Assembly: GCA_051744925.1 (NCBI GenBank)
Contig: JBNJDM010000076.1
Location: 1 to 9,987 of the forward strand
Source: JACKCP01 sp051744925
GTDB lineage: Bacteria > Desulfobacterota > Desulfobacteria > Desulfobacterales > JACKCP01
Direction: 5' to 3'
DNA: 9,987 nt
The notes under the pieces were generated by a model. It was not told the DNA's origin. It did no database searches and saw only the letters and a list, made by a program, of their open reading frames with translations. Position 1 is the first letter of the stretch; each line of letters starts with the position of its first letter. Below are positions 1 to 5,213 of the stretch, in pieces. The translations under genes and the position numbers were made by a program.

Positions 1-3
1 TTT

Positions 4-1404
4 TTATTTACCAATACAAAAATCAGTGAACACCTTATCAAGTATATCCGGAGAAACTTTATTGCCTGTTATTTCACAGCACAAGTCTATACAGTCTCTT
101 ATGTCGTATGAGATAAGTTCAAATTCAGGGACTTCCTCAGTTTGCAAAATTAAATTTTTCAGCTTTAATGATATTTGTTTTAAAAGCTCGTACTGCCTTT
201 GGTTTGGTATAATATAAGAGGTTGCATCTGAATTTTTTGATTCAAGATATTCATAAATTCTTTTTTTTAATTCATCTATCCCTTTTGATTTCAGAGCTGA
301 TATATAGACTGGTTCAAGATCAGAAAAAAATGTTTCACGTGAAACATCACTGATTAAATCTTTTTTGTTTACTACAAAAATATATGGGAGATTTTTTATC
401 TCTTCATAAAGTTCCAAAGCTTCTTTATTATCTTCATCAGAACCGTCTACCATAAAAATAACAAGATCAGAAGAGGCAAGAGCCTGCCTTGATCTTGAGA
501 TACCGATCTTTTCAATTTCATCTTCGGAATTTCTTATTCCGGCAGTATCTGAAACAACAAGAGGAAAACCATTAAGATTAAGAGACTCTTCAATAACATC
601 TCTTGTGGTGCCTGGTTGTGAAGTTACTATGGATCTGTCTTTATACAGCAGCCTGTTAAGCAGACTCGACTTACCTGCATTAGGAGGACCGACTATAGCA
701 ATTTTAAAGCCTTCCCTTAATTGATGACCGGAATTGTGATTTTCAATAAGTTCGTCTGTTTTTGTTTTTAAAATATTCAGTTTTTCATAAAAAAAAGACT
801 GGTCAAAATCTTCATCTGCATCATCAGGAAAATCTACAAAAGCAACAATGCGGGATTCAATTTGAGTAAGCTCTTCAATAATACTATTTATCTCTGAACC
901 AAGAGCTCCCATGGAAAGATTTACAGCAGTTTTATGGGCAAGTTCAGATGATGAATTAATAAGATCCATAACAGCTTCGGCCTGGGTTAAACCGATTCTT
1001 CCGTTGAGAAAAGCTCTTTTTGTAAATTCTCCGGGCTGAGCAGAGTCAGCTCCCATAGAATTAACAAGAAAAAGAATTTTTTTTAAATTGTACCTGCCTG
1101 AATGAGCCTGAATTTCAACAACATCTTCAGCTGTATAAGAATAGGGGGCTTTCATGAAAACAATCAGAACTTCATCAAAAATCTCTTGTGAAAAAGGATC
1201 AAAAATAAAACCGTAGTAAAGATAACGAGTTTTAATTTTATCTTTATCAAGAGATATAAAATTATTTTCTTTGTTTTTTTTTCTGAAAATTTTGATGCCT
1301 ATATTAAAGGCATTTTCACCGGAAATTCTGATAATTCCGATTCCGCCTGTACCAGGAGGAGTTGATATGGCAGCGACGGTATTTGTAGATAGGTATTTTG
1401 TCAT
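4..1404 (-). CDS. mnmE: tRNA uridine-5-carboxymethylaminomethyl(34) synthesis GTPase MnmE
   Basis: MnmE (TrmE, ThdF) is a cytosolic, potassium-dependent GTPase that works with MnmG to modify the C5 position of wobble uridine 34 in certain tRNAs. With the ATG at 1402-1404 the protein is 466 residues, normal for the family. In order it shows the N-terminal tetrahydrofolate-binding domain (from about 4, VAAISTPPGTGGIGIIRISG), the helical domain, and an inserted G domain: P-loop GPPNAGKS at 239-246, TTRD 266-269, DTAG 286-289, NKKD 346-349 and SALK 369-372. It ends in the diagnostic CIGK (463-466) that supplies the catalytic cysteine. The frame extends upstream to a TTG at 1443, but that codon lies in the loop of an inverted repeat and family alignment starts near MTKYLSTNTVAAIS, so the ATG is preferred. 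The ribosome binding site is weak. The frame also contains a perfect parS site at codons 353-358. All key residues are present. Confidence 0.97.
   Translation of the reverse strand: MTKYLSTNTVAAISTPPGTGGIGIIRISGENAFNIGIKIFRKKNKENNFISLDKDKIKTRYLYYGFIFDPFSQEIFDEVLIVFMKAPYSYTAEDVVEIQAHSGRYNLKKILFLVNSMGADSAQPGEFTKRAFLNGRIGLTQAEAVMDLINSSSELAHKTAVNLSMGALGSEINSIIEELTQIESRIVAFVDFPDDADEDFDQSFFYEKLNILKTKTDELIENHNSGHQLREGFKIAIVGPPNAGKSSLLNRLLYKDRSIVTSQPGTTRDVIEESLNLNGFPLVVSDTAGIRNSEDEIEKIGISRSRQALASSDLVIFMVDGSDEDNKEALELYEEIKNLPYIFVVNKKDLISDVSRETFFSDLEPVYISALKSKGIDELKKRIYEYLESKNSDATSYIIPNQRQYELLKQISLKLKNLILQTEEVPEFELISYDIRDCIDLCCEITGNKVSPDILDKVFTDFCIGK
331..346. other. parS: parS centromere site (ParB-binding) inside mnmE
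   Basis: The bases TGTTTCACGTGAAACA form a perfect 16-bp palindrome identical to the well-known chromosomal parS consensus bound by ParB/Spo0J. The palindrome extends by one A/T pair on each side to 330-347. It lies within mnmE, where the minus-strand codons read Val-Ser-Arg-Glu-Thr (residues 354-358) in the loop between the NKKD and SALK motifs of the G domain, a stretch that can vary in sequence. ParB loads at parS, spreads by CTP-dependent sliding, and recruits ParA and SMC/condensin for origin segregation. Chromosomal parS sites normally cluster near oriC. In many bacteria mnmE is followed by mnmG, rsmG, parA and parB, which would lie just left of this window. Recognition is by exact sequence match; binding is inferred. 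Confidence 0.93.
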
Positions 1405-1415
1405 TTTATCACATA

Positions 1416-1458
1416 AGAGCCGGAAATGGTATCGTTTAAGCAATTTTATTCCGGCTCT
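1416..1458 (-). promoter_or_regulatory. Perfect inverted repeat in the jag-mnmE gap (RNA hairpin before mnmE)
   Basis: On the minus strand, AGAGCCGGAA (1458-1449) and TTCCGGCTCT (1425-1416) are perfect 10-bp complements around a 23-nt loop. The repeat fills most of the 66-bp gap between jag and mnmE, and its second arm ends 11 nt before the mnmE ATG. The sequence after the hairpin (TATGTGATAAA) is not a U-tract, so it is unlikely to be an intrinsic terminator. It could be a leader hairpin affecting mnmE translation, an mRNA processing or stability element, or a protein-binding palindrome. It also argues against the upstream TTG at 1443, which lies in the loop. Confidence 0.6.
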
Positions 1459-1470
1459 GTAAGCTTTTAT

Positions 1471-2427
1471 TTACTGTCTGGTTACTTTGCGTTTTCCCTT
1501 AAATTTCCTGGAAGGGAAAACAACAAGTTTTCTGTAATAGCCTTCACCCATACTCTGGGTTCTGACTTTTCTGTCATCTCTTAATGCTATATGAATAAAT
1601 CTTCTTTCATAGGAAGACAACTGACCGATAGTAGAAGGCTTGCCTGTTTTTTTAACTTTTTCAGCATACCTGAGAGCTATGGAACGAAGATTTTGTTTTC
1701 TTCTTTCCAGATAATCTTCTATATCTATAAGAACCCTTACACGATCATCGGATAGTTTGTTTACAATTTTATCTACAAGAAACTGCATAGATTCGAGATT
1801 TTGACCTTTTTTCCCGATTATAACTCCGGGATTATCTGCTTTCAGATTATATAAAACCTCATTACCTCTTATTTCAGGTAAAATTTCAAAACTATCAGAA
1901 AGATTCATAAGGATTTTTTCAAGCGTTTCTCTTCCTTTTTCAACAGCTTCATCACTTACATCAACAGCATCTTTGTCAATAGCCTCATCATCAAAAGCTT
2001 TTTGAGTTTTTTCTTTAGGTGCTTTTTCAGCTTTTTCTTCAGACGCTTTTTCAGATATCTTTTTCTCTTCAGTTACTTTTTCTTTTTTTTCAGAACCTTT
2101 TTTTTCAGGTTCCGAAGAAGAAGGAGCAGGTTCACTCTTTTTTGGTTTTTTAAAATTTGCTGATTTTTTACTTTTAGCAGTTTTTTTATCTGAATCAAAA
2201 GCTTCATCTACAAGTGATGATGCACCGGATCCGCTTTCCCCTTTATAATCAGTCGAAAGATTTACTTTTATCTTTGCTTTTTTAACACCTATAAAACCGA
2301 GAAAACCGCTGTTACCATAAGTAATTACTTCATACTGAATCTTATCAAGAGGAATATTTAAATTTTTTGAAGCAGATTGAAGTGCTTCATCTACATTTTT
2401 ACCTTCATATTCTGTTTGAACAGCCAT
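1471..2427 (-). CDS. jag: Jag/KhpB family RNA-binding protein (Jag-N, KH and R3H domains)
   Basis: This 318-residue protein matches Jag (KhpB/EloR), a cytosolic RNA-binding protein almost always encoded next to yidC. Residues 1-56 form the Jag N-terminal domain, with the typical GFLGFIGVKKAKIKV segment at 41-55. Residues about 60-160 are a long low-complexity linker rich in Lys, Glu, Ser and Ala. A KH domain follows with its GKKG loop at 205-208. The C-terminal R3H domain has the Arg-x3-His pair at R275 and H279 within YERRFIHIAL. In Gram-positive bacteria KhpB pairs with KhpA and affects cell elongation and division through mRNA binding; in Gram-negative relatives its role is poorly known. 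The ATG follows yidC by 13 bp and is preceded by a strong GGAGGT ribosome binding site at 2434-2439, so jag is very likely co-transcribed with yidC. The protein looks complete and the family call is secure. Confidence 0.95.
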   Translation of the reverse strand: MAVQTEYEGKNVDEALQSASKNLNIPLDKIQYEVITYGNSGFLGFIGVKKAKIKVNLSTDYKGESGSGASSLVDEAFDSDKKTAKSKKSANFKKPKKSEPAPSSSEPEKKGSEKKEKVTEEKKISEKASEEKAEKAPKEKTQKAFDDEAIDKDAVDVSDEAVEKGRETLEKILMNLSDSFEILPEIRGNEVLYNLKADNPGVIIGKKGQNLESMQFLVDKIVNKLSDDRVRVLIDIEDYLERRKQNLRSIALRYAEKVKKTGKPSTIGQLSSYERRFIHIALRDDRKVRTQSMGEGYYRKLVVFPSRKFKGKRKVTRQ

Positions 2428-2440
2428 AAAACTACCTCCA

Positions 2441-4138
2441 TCATTTGGAAAGGGAATGGGTTACATAGTACTGCTGGGCCATAGAGAAAATATTGTTAAC
2501 TAGCATGTAAAGAACAAGACCTGCAGGCAGATTTATAAATATAACCGTTATAAGAACAGGCATAAACATCATCATTTTCGCCTGAGTAGGGTCACCTGCA
2601 GCAGGAGTCATTTTCTGCTGTAAGAACATCGATGCACCCATAATAATTGTCAAAAGAGGAATTCCATAAGGTTCCTTCATAAAAGGAATAGCAAAATTCA
2701 AATCAAAAAGTCTGTCAGGAGCTGATAAATCCTGAATCCACAGCATAAAAGGTGCATGTCTTAATTCAATGGCACTGAACAGCATCCTGTAAAGCCCGAA
2801 AAATATGGGAATCTGAACCAGAATAGGTAAACATCCGCTTAAGGGATTGACTTTATATGTTTTATATAAATTCATTACTTCCTGATTCATTTTCTGCTTG
2901 TCGTTTTTATACTTCTCTCTTATCTCCTTCATCAAAGGCTGAATTTTCTTCATCTGATCCATGGACTTGGCACTTTTTGTACCAAGAGGCCAGAATACAA
3001 GCTTAACAAGAAGGGTGAGCAAAATTATAGATACCCCGTAATTGGGAATAAATTTATATATAAAATTTAATACCCATAGACAAGGTTTTGATATTACATC
3101 TATAAAACCGAAATTAACCGATTTATCAAGATTAAAACCTGTATCTTTTAATATTTCTGTGCTTTTGGGACCTATGTAGTAATGGTAGTTAAAAGTCTTT
3201 TTATCACCGCTGTTCAGGTTAAAAGGTTCGGTAAGAAAATCAGCCTTTATGTACTGTCTTCTTGCTCCTGAAAAACGATCTTCAACAACCTTGAAATCTG
3301 TTGCAGTATAATTTTCAAAATCTGGAACAACTGCTGATAAAAAATAGATAGATTCAAGTCCGCCCCAGTCTATTTCAGATCTGAAACTCCCTTCTTCAGG
3401 AATATCGTCAATATCTATCTGTTTTACCTTTTGTTGTGAAGAATTAAAAACTGCCGGGCCAACAAAACCTATTTGTCTTGATTCAGGTTTTCTTGTGTTA
3501 ATTGACACATTAAGCTGATTTGAAAATGTATTTCCTGTATTATTAATTACTGTTACATTACAGTCAAAAAGATAGGAATCACCATAAAAAATATAATCTT
3601 TTATTATCTTAATTCCGTTTTCAGTCTGATACTCAAAAGAAACCTCTTTTCTGCCTGAATCGACAACAACTGATGAGGCGTTCATATCAGACAAAAAATT
3701 TGCTTTTTTTAGATTAAGACCTGAAACAGAATTAAAATCTACAAAATAACTCCCGTCCATAAAGTCCTGGTCTATCATCTCTTTGAAAGGAGCATCTTCT
3801 TTATTTTTTTCTTTATAATTTTTTAATTTAAAACTGCTTATTTTTGCACCTACACTTGAAATAACAGCTATATAATCAGGTGTTTCTATAGTATATTCTT
3901 TTTCATCCACAGGAAGATTTTTTATAATATCCTTTTTTTCTTCACCGGATGCTGCCTGCTTATCAGGACTTGCCTGATCAGTTTTTTCACTGAATGAGTT
4001 ATCCTGGGTTTTTCTGTTGTCTTCACGGGACATATTGCTCTGATCTGTAACAGAAGTTTTTTCGCCGTAAAAATAATTCCAGCCGAAAAATACAATAAAA
4101 GATAAGACTACAGCGATTAAAAGACGAAGCTGTTCCAT
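2441..4138 (-). CDS. yidC: Membrane protein insertase YidC (Gram-negative type)
   Basis: YidC/Oxa1 inserts and folds inner-membrane proteins, alone or with SecYEG. The 565-residue protein has the Gram-negative architecture: an N-terminal transmembrane anchor (about 4-23), a polar linker (about 28-75) rich in Ser, Asp, Gln and Lys, a periplasmic beta-rich P1 domain (about 80-330), then the conserved five-helix insertase core (about 345-560). Core landmarks are the segment GVSIILLTLLVKLVFWPL (368-385), the charged cytosolic helical hairpin (about 391-430), and NPLSGCLPILVQIPIFFGLY (431-450). The groove position that is Arg in E. coli (R366) appears to be Lys379 here, which keeps the positive charge. 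The ATG is preceded by CGAGGA at 4142-4147, a good ribosome binding site. It lies 39 bp after yidD and 13 bp before jag. The C-terminal tail is short and ends HSLSK. No sign of truncation. Confidence 0.98.
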   Translation of the reverse strand: MEQLRLLIAVVLSFIVFFGWNYFYGEKTSVTDQSNMSREDNRKTQDNSFSEKTDQASPDKQAASGEEKKDIIKNLPVDEKEYTIETPDYIAVISSVGAKISSFKLKNYKEKNKEDAPFKEMIDQDFMDGSYFVDFNSVSGLNLKKANFLSDMNASSVVVDSGRKEVSFEYQTENGIKIIKDYIFYGDSYLFDCNVTVINNTGNTFSNQLNVSINTRKPESRQIGFVGPAVFNSSQQKVKQIDIDDIPEEGSFRSEIDWGGLESIYFLSAVVPDFENYTATDFKVVEDRFSGARRQYIKADFLTEPFNLNSGDKKTFNYHYYIGPKSTEILKDTGFNLDKSVNFGFIDVISKPCLWVLNFIYKFIPNYGVSIILLTLLVKLVFWPLGTKSAKSMDQMKKIQPLMKEIREKYKNDKQKMNQEVMNLYKTYKVNPLSGCLPILVQIPIFFGLYRMLFSAIELRHAPFMLWIQDLSAPDRLFDLNFAIPFMKEPYGIPLLTIIMGASMFLQQKMTPAAGDPTQAKMMMFMPVLITVIFINLPAGLVLYMLVNNIFSMAQQYYVTHSLSK

Positions 4139-4177
4139 AATTCCTCGTTAAATTATTATTTTTTTGTAAACCAACCC

Positions 4178-4390
4178 TTACTCAACAGGATCATATCCTC
4201 CCGGATGAAAAGGATGGCATTTAAGTATTCGTTTTAAAGAAAGCCATAACCCTTTAAAAATTCCGAATTTTTCGATTGCCTGGTAGGAATATGCAGAACA
4301 GTTGGGATAAAATCTGCAGTTACTGCCGAGATAGGGAGAAATGCAAAGCTGATAAAACCTTATTATTAAAAGAAATGTTTTTTTAACCAT
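4178..4390 (-). CDS. yidD: Membrane protein insertion efficiency factor YidD
   Basis: YidD is a small membrane-associated protein, encoded between rnpA and yidC in most bacteria, that improves membrane-protein insertion by YidC/Sec. This 70-residue copy has the N-terminal hydrophobic, amphipathic helix (about 5-20) and the family signature CRFYPNCSAY at 25-34, with C25 and C31, followed by C58 and the HPFHPGGYDPV segment near the C terminus. Its ATG overlaps the end of rnpA by 8 bp (shared bases ATGGTTAA on the coding strand). It has only a weak purine-rich stretch upstream, so translational coupling to rnpA is likely. The length is typical of the shorter family members and the gene appears complete. 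Confidence 0.96.
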   Translation of the reverse strand: MVKKTFLLIIRFYQLCISPYLGSNCRFYPNCSAYSYQAIEKFGIFKGLWLSLKRILKCHPFHPGGYDPVE

Positions 4391-4772
4391 CTGAACGCTC
4401 TTTTATTTTGCTGAAGAGACTATAAAGAGATCTGAATAATTCTTCAGACTTTTGATCAGCACAGTTTTTTTTTGCAATAACATTTATATCAAGATTGAGT
4501 TTTTCCGAAGTCTTATTTAATCTCCAGTATTCTCTTGTCAGACGTTTTACCCTGTTTCTTACAACCGCGTTTCCTACTTTTTTGGATACAGTTATCCCTA
4601 TCCTGCCTGAAGAATCACTATTACCGGTATTAAAAACTCCTATAAAATACCTTGAGTGACATACTCTGCCGTTTGAGGCAAGATGTAAAAATTCATGTCT
4701 TTTTAAAAGACGCTGTGATTTTCCAAAACCGAATTCAGGCAATTTTAAATTCTTAAAATTTATAAAGTTCAA
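4383..4772 (-). CDS. rnpA: Ribonuclease P protein component
   Basis: RnpA is the small basic protein that joins the catalytic RNA of RNase P to cleave 5' leaders from pre-tRNAs. Counting from TTG at 4770-4772 it is 129 residues. The N-terminal FGKSQRLLKRHEF segment (16-28) starts the conserved fold, and the signature ISKKVGN..VVRNRVKR-type region lies at about 60-77, with the RNR motif at 72-74. There is no in-frame ATG upstream before a stop codon. Two TTG codons are possible starts: 4772 (129 aa) or 4742 (119 aa, beginning before PEFGFGKSQRL). Neither has a clear ribosome binding site, and the shorter form fits the usual family start slightly better, so the start is uncertain. Its end overlaps yidD by 8 bp. 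The position after rpmH is the classic arrangement. RNase P RNA is not in this window. Confidence 0.94.
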   Translation of the reverse strand: MNFINFKNLKLPEFGFGKSQRLLKRHEFLHLASNGRVCHSRYFIGVFNTGNSDSSGRIGITVSKKVGNAVVRNRVKRLTREYWRLNKTSEKLNLDINVIAKKNCADQKSEELFRSLYSLFSKIKERSDG

Positions 4773-4788
4773 AAGCTGAAATAAAACA

Positions 4789-4904
4789 AAACTGGTAATT
4801 AATCTTAATCTTTTAAACCGCTTAGATTAATCAGTTTTTTTAATAATAAGCTAATAATAAAAGCGGTTTTACATAAATAAATATTAAGATAAAAATACCA
4901 GTTT
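4789..4904 (-). repeat. Nested three-helix inverted repeat between rpmH and rnpA
   Basis: Three pairs of perfectly complementary arms are nested in the 142-bp gap: 4789-4797 with 4896-4904 (AAACTGGTA/TACCAGTTT, 9 bp), 4802-4809 with 4883-4890 (ATCTTAAT/ATTAAGAT, 8 bp) and 4815-4823 with 4861-4869 (AAACCGCTT/AAGCGGTTT, 9 bp). The enclosed loop holds a direct repeat TAATAATAA at 4841-4849 and 4852-4860, separated by GC. In the rpmH-rnpA transcript this would fold as one long interrupted stem. No U-tract follows the inner helix. Only an interrupted T-rich run follows the outer arm, so a normal intrinsic terminator is not indicated. Plausible roles are mRNA processing, stabilising the rpmH transcript, or lowering readthrough into rnpA. 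A small palindromic repeat element cannot be excluded. Confidence 0.6.
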
Positions 4905-4914
4905 CAAAGATTCA

Positions 4915-5049
4915 TTAAGCTGAGAGTTTTTTACGACCCTTAGCTCTTCTTCTTCTTATAATTGTTCGTCCCCCAACCGTAGACATTCTTTTTCTGAATC
5001 CGTGTCTTCTTGCTCTTTTTATTCTGCTGGGCTGAAATGGTCGTTTCAT
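4915..5049 (-). CDS. rpmH: 50S ribosomal protein L34
   Basis: This 44-codon gene encodes the very basic large-subunit protein L34. The translation begins MKRPFQPSRIKRARRHGF and continues with R-K-R-M-S-T-V-G-G-R, an Arg-rich stretch, then AKGRKKLSA. The K-R-t-f-Q-P-s-x-x-K-R-x-R-x-H-G-F-R-x-R-M pattern is the L34 signature, and 44 residues is the normal length. The second half reads VGGRTIIRRRRAKGRKKL, where many family members have a single Ala-Lys-type linker before RRRxKGRxxL; this is within normal variation. A ribosome binding site TAAGGA lies at 5059-5064, about 9 nt before the ATG. A 164-bp gap with a candidate promoter precedes it, and a structured 142-bp gap separates it from rnpA. 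Confidence 0.97.
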   Translation of the reverse strand: MKRPFQPSRIKRARRHGFRKRMSTVGGRTIIRRRRAKGRKKLSA

Positions 5050-5114
5050 AATTTAAAATCCTTATACTTTCAAATATTTGTTAAAAACTGCATACTTATC
5101 ATTTATATTAACCC

Positions 5115-5150
5115 AAACAAATAAACATAATATATTATATTTGTCAATTT
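5115..5150 (-). promoter_or_regulatory. Candidate sigma-70-type promoter for rpmH
   Basis: The coding strand contains a perfect TTGACA -35 hexamer (5147-5142). At a 16-nt spacing the -10 region reads TTTATT, four of six matches to TATAAT but lacking the important second-position A; at 18 nt it reads TATTTG. The site lies in the 164-bp gap between rng and rpmH, where an rpmH promoter is expected. Because the region is very AT-rich, -10-like hexamers arise easily by chance; the -35 box and its position are the main evidence. Confidence 0.35.
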
Positions 5151-5213
5151 TTTACATAATATAAATTTATCTGAATTAATTGCTTCCCTTTTTTTTCATT
5201 CTGACTCCAGTTG

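Noticed and set aside
1405..1443. N-terminal extension of MnmE from TTG at 1443
   Set aside because: The extra 13 residues have no family counterpart, the TTG falls in the loop of a perfect inverted repeat, and the ATG at 1404 starts at the expected family position.
4878..4908. TTGAAA with a TAATAT or TATTTA hexamer downstream as an rnpA promoter
   Set aside because: Spacing is poor (15 or 18 nt), the -10 matches are weak, and the site overlaps the inverted-repeat arms; in such AT-rich DNA this is not strong enough to call.
5181..5213. Possible terminator after rng
   Set aside because: Only a 3-bp CTG/CAG stem can be drawn and the run that follows on the coding strand is A-rich rather than T-rich.
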